A stretch of 49,732 nt of DNA. It comes from Stenotrophomonas sp. PS02289 (GTDB taxonomy: Bacteria; Pseudomonadota; Gammaproteobacteria; Xanthomonadales; Xanthomonadaceae). Of the stretch, positions 1 to 8,836 are shown piece by piece. Made by a program: the position numbers and the translations under genes. The DNA lies in contig NZ_JASCOZ010000011.1 in NCBI RefSeq assembly GCF_029960115.1, positions 1 to 49,732 of the forward strand, written 5' to 3'. Position 1 is the stretch's first letter. The number at the start of each line of letters is the position of its first letter. Below the pieces are notes generated by a model, which was not told where the DNA came from, ran no database searches, and saw only the letters and a list, made by a program, of their open reading frames with translations.

Positions 1-2
1 AC

Positions 3-70
3 GTAGAGCCACGCCCTGCGTGGCTTCGACCCACTCTGGCAACGCGCAGCCACGCAGGGCGTGGCTCTAC
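3..70. repeat. REP palindrome pair (head to head)
   Basis: Two copies of the GTAGAGCCACGC-type REP face each other (3-25 on + and 48-70 on -), each an imperfect hairpin, separated by 22 bases. The second copy contains the TAG stop of the adjacent minus-strand gene at 67-69. Such pairs are typical of Stenotrophomonas genomes (family knowledge). They may also act as a transcript-end hairpin. Confidence 0.85.
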
Positions 71-822
71 GCCCCCTTCATTGCCGCTTTGGCGCGTTCA
101 AGCCACACGGCATTGTGGTCACGTGCAAAGCGCGTCCATTGGCGGGCATCATCAATAATGCCCGCATACAGCGAACGCGCCTGCTCCCGATCCGCCGCAT
201 CGGCCTGACTCAACAGCCAATCGGCATAGCGGCAGCGCGCCGCCGGCTCGTTCCCGCACTCCACCGCATGCTCGAACGCCGCGCGCGCCCCGAGAGCTCC
301 AGAAGCCGCCAGTGCTTCGGCATACAGCAGCGCAGGCTGCGGCTTGCGACGCATCTCCGGGCGACGCGCAAACAGACCCTCCATCGCCTCCACCGCAAGC
401 TGCGGCTCTCCGGACTCCAGCCGCGCCTGCGCCAGCCCGGTCAGGATATGAGGTTCGTCGCCCAGCGGCGAACTGGCCGCCTGCTCAAACAGCGGACGCG
501 CCTCCTGCGCCTGTCCCGACTCCAGCAGCATCGTGGCCAGATGGACCCGGTTCTGCAGGGTAGGCGCATGCGCCAGCTGCTCCCGTGCCTGGCGCAGCTC
601 CCGGCCTGGATTGATCAACTGGTTCGCCGCGCGCGCCACCTGCCGGGCACCACGCGAGTAGCGGATTTCTGGCAGGTAGATGGCAAAGAAGTAAACAACA
701 CTCCCTAGCAGCGGGAACATGAAAAGGAGAAGCAGCCAATAGAGGTTCTGACCTGAGCGGACGGCGTGTACTGCGAAGAAGATGGCCGCAAGTACGTGGA
801 GTCCGATTCCAATGAAAGGCAT
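67..822 (-). CDS. Membrane-anchored TPR-like repeat protein
   Basis: This is a 251-residue protein with two hydrophobic segments at about residues 3-20 and 25-45 (LYWLLLLFMFPLLGSVVYFF), like the N-terminal membrane domain of PLD-N/cardiolipin-synthase-type proteins. Alanine-rich helical repeats follow to the end (for example HLATMLLESGQAQEARPLFEQA), which looks like tetratricopeptide-type packing. The likely role is a membrane-bound scaffold; no enzyme motif is visible. The ATG at 822 is preferred because the upstream extension in this frame looks non-coding and would run into the divergent acetolactate synthase promoter. The stop codon TAG lies inside a REP element. Function is unknown; the repeat assignment is by pattern only. 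Confidence 0.7.
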   Translation of the reverse strand: MPFIGIGLHVLAAIFFAVHAVRSGQNLYWLLLLFMFPLLGSVVYFFAIYLPEIRYSRGARQVARAANQLINPGRELRQAREQLAHAPTLQNRVHLATMLLESGQAQEARPLFEQAASSPLGDEPHILTGLAQARLESGEPQLAVEAMEGLFARRPEMRRKPQPALLYAEALAASGALGARAAFEHAVECGNEPAARCRYADWLLSQADAADREQARSLYAGIIDDARQWTRFARDHNAVWLERAKAAMKGA

Positions 823-988
823 GTTGATCCGCCGTGTCCGTTGTTGAGGCGCACTATAGGCGTTCCCGGTCGCTCTGACATCTGCTGGGCCAAGCAGAAC
901 GCGTGAGCGCAGGCGGGAACACTCTGTTGCCGCCGTCGCGACAGGGGCAGGGGTATAGTCCTTCGCATCCTCCAAAAGGACCGAAACC

Positions 989-2644
989 ATGCCCAAGGGC
1001 TCGGATTTACTGGTAGCCGCACTGGAAAACGAAGGCGTTGATCGCATCTTCGGCGTTCCAGGCGAGGAAAACCTCGACTTCCTCGAATCCCTCCGCAATT
1101 CCCGCATCGAGCTGGTCCTGACCCGACATGAACAGGCGGCCGCCTTCATGGCCGCCACCCACGGGCGGCTCACCGGTCGGCCCGGGGTCTGCCTGGCCAC
1201 CCTCGGCCCCGGCGCGCTGAACTTCTCCACCGGTGCCGCCTACGCCCATCTGGGCGCATGGCCACTGATCCTCATCACCGGCCAGAAGGCGGTCATGAGC
1301 GCCAAGCAGGCACGGTTCCAGATCGTGGACATCGTGGCGTCGATGAAGCCACTGACCAAGATGACCCGCCAGATCGTCAACGCGGCCGCCATCCCTGCAA
1401 CCGTGCGCGATGCCTTCCGGGTCGCCATGGAAGAGCGCCCCGGCCCGGTGCATCTGGAGCTGCCGGAGGACATCGCCGGCGAAGAGGTCGACGCCGTTCC
1501 GGTCGTACCGGTGCATCCGCTGGAGCGCCCGGTCGCCCCCGCTGCCGCACTGGACCGTGCAGCGGCGGCCATCCTCGCAGCCAAGCGCCCACTGGTGATG
1601 ATCGGTGCCGCCGGCAGCCGACCCTGGCTGGCCGACGCGCTGTCCGCCTTCGTGACGCGCACGCGGCTGCCGTTCTTCAATACCCAGATGGGGAAGGGCG
1701 CGGTGACGGGTGGCTCCAACCTGTACATGGGCACCGCCGCACTCTCGGAAGGCGACTACGTGCACGAGGCGGTCGCACGGGCCGACCTGATCGTCGCCAT
1801 CGGCCACGATACGGTCGAAAAACCCCCGTTCCTGATGAAGAGCGGCGGCGGCCCCAAGGTGGTCCATGTCGGCTTCCAGTCGGCCACCGTGGAGCAGGTC
1901 TACCAGCCCGATATCGAGGTGCTGGGCGACATTGGCAGCACGGTCGGCGCGCTCGCGGACCGGCTCGAAGGCAAGCTCACCGAAGACGCCGGCATGATGG
2001 AGCTGCGCCAGAAGATCCTGGCCCGCCTCAACGACCGTGCCGAGGAGGACCGCTTCCCGGTCACTCCGCAGCGGCTGGTGAACGACGTGCGCCAGGCCAT
2101 GCCCGAAGACGGCATCGTCTGTCTCGACAACGGCATGTACAAGATATGGTTCGCCCGCAACTACCGCACGCATGTGGCCAACACGCTGCTGCTCGACAAC
2201 GCGCTCGCCACCATGGGCGCCGGGCTGCCGTCGGCGATGATGGCCTCCATCCTGTATCCCGAGCGCCGCGTGCTGGCCGTCTGCGGTGACGGCGGCTTCA
2301 TGATGAACTCGCAGGAGATGGAAACCGCCGTCCGGTTGGGCCTGAATCTGGTGGTGCTGATCCTCAACGACAGCGCCTACGGCATGATCCGCTGGAAGCA
2401 GGCGGTGGATGGCTTCGAGGACTTCGGCATGCGCTTTGGCAATCCGGACTTTGTGCGCTATGCCGAAGCCTACGGTGCCAAGGGTACCCGGGTGACCGCA
2501 GTGGAAGACCTGGTGCCATCCATCGACGCGGCCTTCGCCGGCGGTGGCGTACACCTGCTGGACGTGCCCATCGACTACTCCGAAAACACCCGCGTACTCG
2601 TCAACGAGCTGCGCAACCGCACGCCCGATGTCGGCTGTGCGTAA
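989..2644 (+). CDS. Acetolactate synthase-type ThDP enzyme, large subunit
   Basis: The product is 551 residues, the usual length for a catalytic acetolactate synthase. It would join two pyruvates to make 2-acetolactate in the cytoplasm. The N-terminal ThDP Pyr domain has the catalytic glutamate E48 in TRHEQ and the FGVPGEEN opening. The C-terminal ThDP/Mg site GDGG starts at residue 433 and closes with LND near 458. No regulatory subunit (IlvN/IlvH) follows. Instead an aldehyde dehydrogenase starts 15 bases downstream, suggesting a catabolic or specialised role rather than branched-chain amino acid synthesis. A good ribosome site (AAAGGA) precedes the ATG. Related families (oxalyl-CoA decarboxylase, glyoxylate carboligase, other 2-oxoacid decarboxylases) are possible, but the GPGALN and QARFQIVD segments fit AlsS/IlvB best. 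Confidence 0.85.
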   Translation: MPKGSDLLVAALENEGVDRIFGVPGEENLDFLESLRNSRIELVLTRHEQAAAFMAATHGRLTGRPGVCLATLGPGALNFSTGAAYAHLGAWPLILITGQKAVMSAKQARFQIVDIVASMKPLTKMTRQIVNAAAIPATVRDAFRVAMEERPGPVHLELPEDIAGEEVDAVPVVPVHPLERPVAPAAALDRAAAAILAAKRPLVMIGAAGSRPWLADALSAFVTRTRLPFFNTQMGKGAVTGGSNLYMGTAALSEGDYVHEAVARADLIVAIGHDTVEKPPFLMKSGGGPKVVHVGFQSATVEQVYQPDIEVLGDIGSTVGALADRLEGKLTEDAGMMELRQKILARLNDRAEEDRFPVTPQRLVNDVRQAMPEDGIVCLDNGMYKIWFARNYRTHVANTLLLDNALATMGAGLPSAMMASILYPERRVLAVCGDGGFMMNSQEMETAVRLGLNLVVLILNDSAYGMIRWKQAVDGFEDFGMRFGNPDFVRYAEAYGAKGTRVTAVEDLVPSIDAAFAGGGVHLLDVPIDYSENTRVLVNELRNRTPDVGCA

Positions 2645-2659
2645 TTAAAGGAAACCCCC

Positions 2660-4042
2660 ATGCTGACCGTAGTACAAGCCTTCGACCGCGCCCCGATCGC
2701 GGAAGTCCCCTTCGACACCGCTGCCGACCTGGAGCGCAAGCTCAGCAACGCCCAGCGCGCCTTCAAGGACCGAGATGGCTGGCTCCCGCCGCACCAGCGC
2801 ATTGCCATCCTGCGCCGGCTCGCCGCGTTGATGGAGGCCAAGCGCGACCATCTGGCGATGCAGATCGCCCGCGAAGGCGGCAAGCCGCTGCCGGATGCGA
2901 TTGTTGAAACCAACCGCGCCATCGACGGCGTGCACAACGCCGCCGACGAACTGCGTAATTTCGCGGGGCGCGAGATTCCGATGGGGCTCTCGGCCGCAGC
3001 CGAGAACCGCTGGGCGTTCACCACCCGCGAGCCCATCGGCGTCGTGGCGGCGATTTCGGCCTTCAACCATCCGTTGAACCTCATCGTTCACCAGGTGGCA
3101 CCGGCCATCGCGGTCGGTTGCCCGGTCATCATCAAGCCGGCGTCGGCGACACCGCTGTCCTGCCTGGAGTTCGTGGCGATGGCGCACGAAGCCGGCCTGC
3201 CGGAACCCTGGGCGCAGACCTTCCTGCCGGACGGCAACGCACTGGCCGAGGCGCTGGCCACGGACAAGCGCGTGGCCTTCCTGAGCTTCATCGGCTCGGC
3301 AAAGGTGGGCTGGTCGCTGCATTCCAAGCTGGCCCATGGCGCACGTTCCGCACTGGAGCACGGTGGCGTGGCACCGGCCATCGTCGACCGCAGCGCGGAC
3401 CTGGGCAAGATCATCGAGCCCATCGTCAAAGGCGGTTACTACCATGCCGGGCAGGTGTGCGTGTCCACCCAGCGCATCTTCGTGCACGACGCCATCGCCG
3501 ACGACTTCACCCAGGCGTTGATCGCACGCGTGGAGAAGTTGCGCACCGGCGATCCCACCCTGAAGGACACCGAGGTCGGCCCGCTGATCCAGATCCGTGA
3601 GGCCGACCGGGTCGCCGAGTGGATCGACGAAGCGGTGAAGGGCGGCGCGAAGCTTGCCACCGGCGGCAAGCGCCTTTCAGAAACCACGCTGGAGCCGACC
3701 GTGCTGCTCAATCCCGCGGCCGATGCCCGGGTCACCACGCAGGAAGTGTTTGGCCCCGTGGTGGCGGTCTATCGCTACAGCGAACTGGACGAGGCCATCG
3801 CGCGCGCCAATTCGCTGCCGACCGCTTTCCAGTCCAGCATCTTCGCCCAGGACATCGACGTCGCCATGCGCGCCGCCAACCGTCTGGATGCCTCGGCGGT
3901 GATGATCAACGACCCCACCGCGTTCCGCACCGACTGGATGCCCTTCGCCGGCCGGCGCGAATCCGGCTACGGCACCGGCGGCATCCCGTACACCATGCGT
4001 GACATGTCGCAGGAAAAGATGATCCTGATGCGCCGCACCTGA
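2660..4042 (+). CDS. NAD(P)-dependent aldehyde dehydrogenase
   Basis: This 460-residue aldehyde dehydrogenase superfamily member would oxidise an aldehyde to its acid. The catalytic cysteine is C267 (GQVCVS) and the general-base glutamate is E233, in an unusual ALEHGGVAPAIV context where most relatives have LELGG. The oxyanion-stabilising asparagine is N136 in FNHPLN, and a Rossmann FIGSAKVG loop lies near 210. It is co-transcribed with the acetolactate synthase gene (15-base gap, RBS AAAGGAAA). The partner suggests its substrate could be an aldehyde linked to pyruvate or acetoin metabolism, but this is inference. The altered HGG motif places it in a divergent subfamily. Confidence 0.88.
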   Translation: MLTVVQAFDRAPIAEVPFDTAADLERKLSNAQRAFKDRDGWLPPHQRIAILRRLAALMEAKRDHLAMQIAREGGKPLPDAIVETNRAIDGVHNAADELRNFAGREIPMGLSAAAENRWAFTTREPIGVVAAISAFNHPLNLIVHQVAPAIAVGCPVIIKPASATPLSCLEFVAMAHEAGLPEPWAQTFLPDGNALAEALATDKRVAFLSFIGSAKVGWSLHSKLAHGARSALEHGGVAPAIVDRSADLGKIIEPIVKGGYYHAGQVCVSTQRIFVHDAIADDFTQALIARVEKLRTGDPTLKDTEVGPLIQIREADRVAEWIDEAVKGGAKLATGGKRLSETTLEPTVLLNPAADARVTTQEVFGPVVAVYRYSELDEAIARANSLPTAFQSSIFAQDIDVAMRAANRLDASAVMINDPTAFRTDWMPFAGRRESGYGTGGIPYTMRDMSQEKMILMRRT

Positions 4043-4048
4043 GCACCT

Positions 4049-4071
4049 GTAGAGCCACGCCCTGCGTGGCT
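4049..4071 (+). repeat. Single REP palindrome
   Basis: A single GTAGAGCC-ACGCCCTGCGTGGCT hairpin starts 6 bases after the aldehyde dehydrogenase stop codon. It is placed where a 3' stabilising hairpin or terminator would act. Confidence 0.8.
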
Positions 4072-4190
4072 GAAAAACCCACCCCAGGCGGTATCTTTTC
4101 GGCCCAAGCGCCAGTAACTCTACTGGCGCACCGGTCCAGCGCACCTGCTGCAATACCAGGTACCGGCCACGAGCCCACCTGGAGCACCTC

Positions 4191-4814
4191 ATGCGCAAGC
4201 CCGTCCTGACGTCCCCCTCCACACTGCTCATCCTCGCCCTGGCCGCCGCCGCTTGCCAGACCACCTCTGCCTCAACGGCCGACACGCCGCCCCCGCCGCC
4301 GCGCGACGTCCCAGGCCCGGTCACCGCCGCGTCCACCAGCGCCACCCTGCAGGGGCGGATCACCGCGCTCAACGCCAGCACCCGCGAAGTCACGGTCACC
4401 GGCACCGATGGCAGCAGCGTGGACATCGTGGCTGGCCCGGACATCCGCAACTTCAGCCAGTTGAAAGTAGGTGACCAGGTCGCTCTGGACTATCGCGCTG
4501 CCGTCGCACTGGAACTGGAGCCTGCAGGCAGTGCACCCCTGGGCGCAACCGCCACCCAGTCCCGCACCGTGCCCAAGCGCGGCAGCATTCCTGGCGGCGC
4601 GCGCTCCAACACCATCAGCCTCGTCACTGAAGTGGCGGCGGTCAATCCGGAGCGCGGTACGATCGCCCTGCGCGGGGAAAGCGGCAACACCCAGCTCATC
4701 GCGGTCGAACGTCCGGACCTGCGCGCCAAACTGCCCAAGGTGAAGCGCGGTGACCTGCTGCGCATCTCCTATACCCAGGCCGTCGCCTTGGGTATCCGTC
4801 GTGCCAGCCCCTGA
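4191..4814 (+). CDS. Secreted lipoprotein with two internal repeats
   Basis: The 207-residue product has a lipoprotein signal: charged MRKP, a hydrophobic core and the lipobox LAAAAC, with C22 as the likely lipidated residue. A Pro/Ala-rich linker follows. Two homologous small beta-rich modules can be seen, about 52-105 (RITALNASTREVTVTG...VGDQVALDYRAAVALEL) and 145-205 (VTEVAAVNPERGTIALRG...GDLLRISYTQAVALGI). Each ends in a GD-hydrophobic-Y-A-VAL motif, so this is probably a duplicated OB-like barrel on the periplasmic face. No enzyme motif is visible. Its 3' end overlaps the convergent AraC gene by 46 bases. Confidence 0.75.
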   Translation: MRKPVLTSPSTLLILALAAAACQTTSASTADTPPPPPRDVPGPVTAASTSATLQGRITALNASTREVTVTGTDGSSVDIVAGPDIRNFSQLKVGDQVALDYRAAVALELEPAGSAPLGATATQSRTVPKRGSIPGGARSNTISLVTEVAAVNPERGTIALRGESGNTQLIAVERPDLRAKLPKVKRGDLLRISYTQAVALGIRRASP

Positions 4815-5656
4815 TTGCGCCTTTCACTGGTGCCCCGTACAAACGCCGCCGCCAGGCGCAGCGCGTCATCACCATCACGATCGCCCCGCAGCGCCTGCAC
4901 CAGCGCGCCGGGGGTGCTGCCGGTCCAGCGCACCAGATCATGCGTGGCGTGGGACTGGTCGCTGTAGCCATGACGGGCTGCCGCAGTTGCAATGTCCGCG
5001 TGTTCCTCATCCAGTGACTGCAGCAAGGCCTGCAGTCGCCGGACACGTGCGTACTCCTTGGGTGTCATACCCACAGCGGCGAGAAAGCGCGGCTGCAGGG
5101 TGCGTAACGAAATGCCCAAGGACTTGGCCAGCGCGCTGATCCGCATATCGCCCGCCGCCGCATCGAGCAGGGCGACCGCCTTCTCGATCTTTGCATCCAT
5201 CGTGAAATCGGCGCATGCCTGACGTAGAAACTGCCATAGCGGCTCAGGATCATCGGCCGCGGCACTGGCTCGCGCCGCGGCTGCAAATGCGCGGGCAAAG
5301 GTGTCGTCAAGCGTATGCAGGTCTGGCGCGTGGTCGCGCAGACCGGGGAGCCGTGCACCGGCCACCAGCGCACTGGCCGCTGGCTGCAGACGAACACCGA
5401 TACAGAACACCGGACCAGCGGCCTGCAGGCGCACGGGTCCGCGCTGCTGCGCGGCGAAGCAGAAGGGCTGATCGGAACGGACCTGGCCGTCTGCCGCATG
5501 CATGCGTAACGGAACGCCCAGTTCGGCCAACAGCTCACAGCATCCGTCCGGGTAGATCACCTGGATGTCGTCGCCCGGCGCGTCATCGCGCAACTGCCAC
5601 AGGCACCGCACATAGCGGCGTAGATCCTCCGGGGCAGGGTGCTCGATGTAGTCCAT
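4769..5656 (-). CDS. AraC-family transcriptional regulator
   Basis: The 295-residue protein has an N-terminal ligand-binding region of the DUF6597 type (opens with YIEHPAPEDLRRYVRCLW; IQVIYPDGCCELLAEL near 35). The C-terminal AraC/XylS double helix-turn-helix lies at about 165-270 (ISALAKSLGISLRTLQPRFLAAVG and IATAAARHGYSDQSHATHDL). It is divergent from the DUF6265 gene 89 bases away, which is a plausible target. The last ~45 codons overlap the end of the convergent lipoprotein gene by 46 bp, and the tail after the HTH is a little longer than usual. The ligand is unknown. Confidence 0.85.
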   Translation of the reverse strand: MDYIEHPAPEDLRRYVRCLWQLRDDAPGDDIQVIYPDGCCELLAELGVPLRMHAADGQVRSDQPFCFAAQQRGPVRLQAAGPVFCIGVRLQPAASALVAGARLPGLRDHAPDLHTLDDTFARAFAAAARASAAADDPEPLWQFLRQACADFTMDAKIEKAVALLDAAAGDMRISALAKSLGISLRTLQPRFLAAVGMTPKEYARVRRLQALLQSLDEEHADIATAAARHGYSDQSHATHDLVRWTGSTPGALVQALRGDRDGDDALRLAAAFVRGTSERRNQGLARRIPKATAWV

Positions 5657-5745
5657 GCGCCATCGGACCGCAGGCTGCGCATTTTTACAAGCGGCGGCAG
5701 TCGGGTCCCGCTAGATTGTGGATACTTCCCTCAGGACGCTCGGAC

Positions 5746-6213
5746 ATGATCAGGATCTCCGCCGCAGTGCTTGGCTCAGGCCTGGCCATGGCCGCAACGG
5801 CAGCGACGCCGGCCCGCGCGCAATTTGACTGGTTGGCCGGCCACTGGTGCGGTGAGCGCGAAGGGCGGCAGATCGAGGAAGTCTGGCTACCCGAGGCCGG
5901 CGGGACGCTGTTGGGCATGTCCCGCACGCTGCGTGACGGCCGCACGGAGTCGTTCGAATTCATGCGACTGGTGGCGGTCGGGCAGGGCGCGGGGTTCCAT
6001 GTACAGCCGAATGGGGTGGCGCCCACCGTGTTCACCGTTGCCAGCCAAGGGGAGGGCTGGGCGGTGTTCGAGAACGCCGCGCACGACTTCCCGAACCGGA
6101 TCGCGTACCGGCGCGAGGGAGATGAACTGAAGGCGTCCATCTCCGGGCCGGGCGAGGACGGGAAGCGGATGGAGATTCCCTTCGACTATCGACGCTGCGC
6201 ACCGTCCCGCTGA
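5746..6213 (+). CDS. DUF6265 family periplasmic protein
   Basis: The 155-residue protein has a cleavable signal peptide (MIRISAAVLGSGLAMAATAA, cleavage near ARA-QF). The mature part starts with FDWLAGHWCGE and continues with EEVWLPEAGGTLLGMSRTL and AAHDFPNRIAYR. These are hallmarks of the DUF6265 beta-barrel family, whose function is not established. The start is set by the signal peptide; the frame stays open upstream but without coding character there. The stop is followed after 2 bases by a REP. It is divergent from an AraC regulator that may control it. Confidence 0.8.
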   Translation: MIRISAAVLGSGLAMAATAATPARAQFDWLAGHWCGEREGRQIEEVWLPEAGGTLLGMSRTLRDGRTESFEFMRLVAVGQGAGFHVQPNGVAPTVFTVASQGEGWAVFENAAHDFPNRIAYRREGDELKASISGPGEDGKRMEIPFDYRRCAPSR

Positions 6214-6215
6214 TC

Positions 6216-6238
6216 AGCGGGGCAGAGCCCCGCTCTAC
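6216..6238 (-). repeat. REP palindrome containing a gene stop codon
   Basis: This REP (minus orientation GTAGAGCGGGGC...) sits between convergent genes. Its GTAG end provides the TAG stop of the MetR-like regulator at 6235-6237, and its other end begins 2 bases after the stop of the DUF6265 gene. It probably serves as a shared 3' hairpin for both transcripts. Confidence 0.85.
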
Positions 6239-7137
6239 GAGACGCGTACGGTCTCCGCGCTGTGGCTGGCCAGCTCCACGAATGCCCGAAGATAATCCAC
6301 CCCGGTATCCGCCTCGCGCGCACCGAGATAGATCTGCTTGGGAATGCCGTTCGGCCCCAGCCTCACCGGCACCACCGCCATCTTCGCGGCGTACTCCTCC
6401 ACCAGCCAGCGCGGCATCGCTGCCACGCCGCGCCCGCTGGCCACCATCTGCATCATGATGTCGGTGGTCTCAATCGCTTTGTGGCGTCGGGGACTGACCC
6501 CGGCCGGCAGCAGGAACTGGTTGTAGATGTCCAGCCGCTCGAACGGCACCGGGTAGCTGATCAGCACTTCCTGGGTCAGCTGCTGCGGCTCGAGAAAGGT
6601 CGCCTTGGCCAGTCGATGGTCCTTGGCCACCACCAGGACCTGCTCGTAATCGAACACCGGAACGAAGCTCAGCCCCGGCTTGAGCAGCGGGTCCGGCGTG
6701 ACCAGCAGGTCGATCTCGTAGCCGAACAGCGCCCCGATCCCGCCGAACTGGAACTTCTGCTTCACATCCACATCCACGTCGGGCCACGCGGCGAGGTACG
6801 GCGAGACAATCTTCAGCAGCCACTGGTAACAGGGGTGGCATTCCATGCCGATGCGCAGCGCACCGCGCTCGCCTTGGGCGAACTGGCCCAGGCGCTCCTC
6901 GGCCAGATCCAGCTGCGGCAACACCCGGTTGGCGACTGCCAGCAGGTACTGCCCGGCCTGGGTCAGGCGCAGACTTCGCCCCTCCCGCAGCCAGACCTGG
7001 GTGCCGAGCTGCTGCTCCAGCTTTTTCATGCTGTGGCTCAGGGCCGACTGGGTCAGGTTGAGCACGCCGGCGGCAGCGGTCAGCGACCCCTGCTGTTCGA
7101 CCTGTTGCACGATGCTGAGGTGGATGCGCTCCAACAT
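6235..7137 (-). CDS. metR: MetR-like LysR-family regulator of methionine genes
   Basis: This LysR-type regulator (300 residues from the chosen start) has an N-terminal winged HTH at about residues 1-60 (QGSLTAAAGVLNLTQSALSHSMKKLE). The effector domain contains MECHPCYQWLL, close to the IECHSCIQWL segment of E. coli MetR, and also FDYEQVLVVAKDH and QPAGVSP-like stretches. Homocysteine would be the expected co-inducer (family knowledge). It is divergent from the methionine synthase operon with a dyad operator in the gap. I prefer the ATG at 7137 (MLERIHL), because the alternative at 7152 adds five residues absent from the family. The TAG stop lies within a REP. Confidence 0.85.
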   Translation of the reverse strand: MLERIHLSIVQQVEQQGSLTAAAGVLNLTQSALSHSMKKLEQQLGTQVWLREGRSLRLTQAGQYLLAVANRVLPQLDLAEERLGQFAQGERGALRIGMECHPCYQWLLKIVSPYLAAWPDVDVDVKQKFQFGGIGALFGYEIDLLVTPDPLLKPGLSFVPVFDYEQVLVVAKDHRLAKATFLEPQQLTQEVLISYPVPFERLDIYNQFLLPAGVSPRRHKAIETTDIMMQMVASGRGVAAMPRWLVEEYAAKMAVVPVRLGPNGIPKQIYLGAREADTGVDYLRAFVELASHSAETVRVS

Positions 7138-7160
7138 GACGATGAATCCCACTCATGGAT

Positions 7161-7184
7161 ACGTGAAGTAATACCATTTTACGT
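7161..7184. promoter_or_regulatory. Candidate MetR operator
   Basis: The short gap between the divergent metR-like gene and the FMN reductase gene contains the near-palindrome ACGTGAA-N10-TTTACGT (one mismatch). It is AT-rich relative to its surroundings. It resembles the TGAA...TTCA dyads bound by MetR (family knowledge) and is positioned to control both promoters. Confidence 0.5.
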
Positions 7185-7213
7185 CATGTGAATGGGTCAC
7201 TAGCATCGATTGG

Positions 7214-7795
7214 ATGACACGTCCTCTCCATGTTGTCGCCGTCTCCGGCGGCCTGCAGCGCTCCTCCCGGGCCGCCAGCCTGTGCCAGCACCTGATGCAA
7301 TTGATCGGGGAGCAGCTTGCCTGCCACCCCCACCTGGTCGAGCTGGGCCAGGTGGCCCCACACCTGGCCGGTGCCACTTGGCGCAACCAGTTGCCGGCCA
7401 GCGTGGAACGGGAACTGGTGGCGGTGGAGCAGGCCGATGTGCTGGTCGTGGCGACCCCGGTCTACAGGGGCTCCTACACCGGCCTGTTCAAGCACTTCTT
7501 CGACTTCATCGACCAGGACGCGCTGGTCGATACCCCGATTCTGCTGGCCGCCACCGGTGGCAGCGAGCGGCACTCGCTGGTGATCGACCACCAGCTGCGC
7601 CCATTGTTCAGCTTCTTCCAGGCACGCACCTTGCCGCTCGGCGTCTACGCCACCGATAGCGATTTTCACGACGGCCGCGTGCACAACGAGGCGCTGCTGC
7701 AGCGTTCCGCGCTGGCCGTGCAGCGGAGCCTTCCGCTGCTGGAGCTGGCTGCCCGCACCGACCGCGACGCCCGGCACACCGCAGCAGTCGCCTGA
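7214..7795 (+). CDS. NAD(P)H-dependent FMN reductase (MsuE-like)
   Basis: The 193-residue flavodoxin-fold reductase opens with a phosphate loop (VVAVSGGLQRSSRAASL). VVATPVYRGSYTGLFKHFFDFID is the FMN-binding segment seen in the MsuE/SsuE-type FMN_red family. Such enzymes supply reduced flavin to a partner monooxygenase. It is first in an operon with DUF1852 (MesX) and MesD, separated by 33 and 9 bases. This implies that reduced flavin is used in the oxygen-dependent methionine synthase pathway rather than in sulfonate breakdown. That role is inference from context. Confidence 0.85.
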   Translation: MTRPLHVVAVSGGLQRSSRAASLCQHLMQLIGEQLACHPHLVELGQVAPHLAGATWRNQLPASVERELVAVEQADVLVVATPVYRGSYTGLFKHFFDFIDQDALVDTPILLAATGGSERHSLVIDHQLRPLFSFFQARTLPLGVYATDSDFHDGRVHNEALLQRSALAVQRSLPLLELAARTDRDARHTAAVA

Positions 7796-7828
7796 ACCTC
7801 ACTCCTCTCCGGACGCCCCCAGGTCACC

Positions 7829-8827
7829 ATGAGCAACGACTTCACCTTCAGCATCAAGCGCATCGCCTTCGACGAGAACTACCTTCCGGCCGATGGCACC
7901 CGCATTACCACCAACTTCGCCAACCTGGCCCGGGGCGAGCGCCGCCAGGAAAACCTGCGCAACACGCTCAGGATGATCGACAACCGGTACAACGACCTGG
8001 CGCATTGGGACAACCCCAACGGCGACCGCTATGCCGTCGAGCTGGACATCGTTTCGGTGGAGATGCACGTGGGCGCGACCGGCGAGGGCGAGGCGTTCCC
8101 CCTGATCGAAATGCTCAAGACCACCATCGTGGACAAGCACACCGGTGCGCGCGTTGACGGCATCGTCGGCAACAACTTCTCCTCCTACGTGCGCGACTAC
8201 GACTTCAGCGTGGTGCTGCCGCAGCACAACGAGGGCAGGGCGACCTTCTCCGCCCCGGAGGACTTCGGCGACCTGCATGGCAAGCTGTTCCGGCATTTCC
8301 TCGACTCAGAGGCCTACCGCTCCAGCTTTGCCAAGGCCCCGGTGATCTGCATCAGCGTGTCCAGCAGCAAGACCTACCACCGCAGCGAGAACCATCACCC
8401 CATTCTCGGCGTGGAATACAAGCAGAGCGAGTTCTCACCGACTGACGAGTACTTCGGCAAGATGGGACTGCAGGTGCGCTACTTCATGCCGCCGCGCAGT
8501 GTGGCACCGCTGGCGTTCTACTTCCAGGGAGACCTGCTGGCTGACTACAGCAACGCCGAACTGATCGCCACCATCGCCACCATGGAGGCCTTCCAGAAGA
8601 TCTACCGTCCGGAGATCTACAACGCGAACTCCACCGCCGGAAAGGTCTATCAGCCCAGCCTTAAGCACCAGGACTACTCAGCCACGCGCATCGTCTACGA
8701 CCGCGAAGAACGCAGCCAGCTGGCCGTCACCCAGGGCCGCTTCACCGAAGAACACTTCATCAAACCGCACCAGACCACGCTCAACCAATGGGCCGCCAAC
8801 TGGTCCGCACCCACCGCAAAGGCCTGA
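7829..8827 (+). CDS. mesX: DUF1852 protein, methionine synthase partner MesX
   Basis: The 332-residue protein is recognised as DUF1852 by FSIKRIAFDENYLPADGTRITTNFANLARG at its start and by its strict pairing with a MetE-core protein. Genetic work on folate-independent methionine synthases named this protein MesX and found that MesD depends on it (recalled literature). The chemistry is not known. The sequence is soluble, with no signal peptide or transmembrane segment, and is rich in conserved His/Asp/Glu (HYxRSENHHPILGVEY near 185-200). It lies between the FMN reductase and mesD in one operon, so a flavin- and oxygen-linked methyl-donor step is a reasonable guess. Confidence 0.88.
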   Translation: MSNDFTFSIKRIAFDENYLPADGTRITTNFANLARGERRQENLRNTLRMIDNRYNDLAHWDNPNGDRYAVELDIVSVEMHVGATGEGEAFPLIEMLKTTIVDKHTGARVDGIVGNNFSSYVRDYDFSVVLPQHNEGRATFSAPEDFGDLHGKLFRHFLDSEAYRSSFAKAPVICISVSSSKTYHRSENHHPILGVEYKQSEFSPTDEYFGKMGLQVRYFMPPRSVAPLAFYFQGDLLADYSNAELIATIATMEAFQKIYRPEIYNANSTAGKVYQPSLKHQDYSATRIVYDREERSQLAVTQGRFTEEHFIKPHQTTLNQWAANWSAPTAKA

Positions 8828-8836
8828 ACAACGCAC

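Noticed and set aside
1007-2554. Long open frame antisense to the acetolactate synthase gene
   Set aside because: A GC-rich shadow of the real gene: the sense protein has full ThDP-enzyme motifs, while the antisense product has no recognisable domain.
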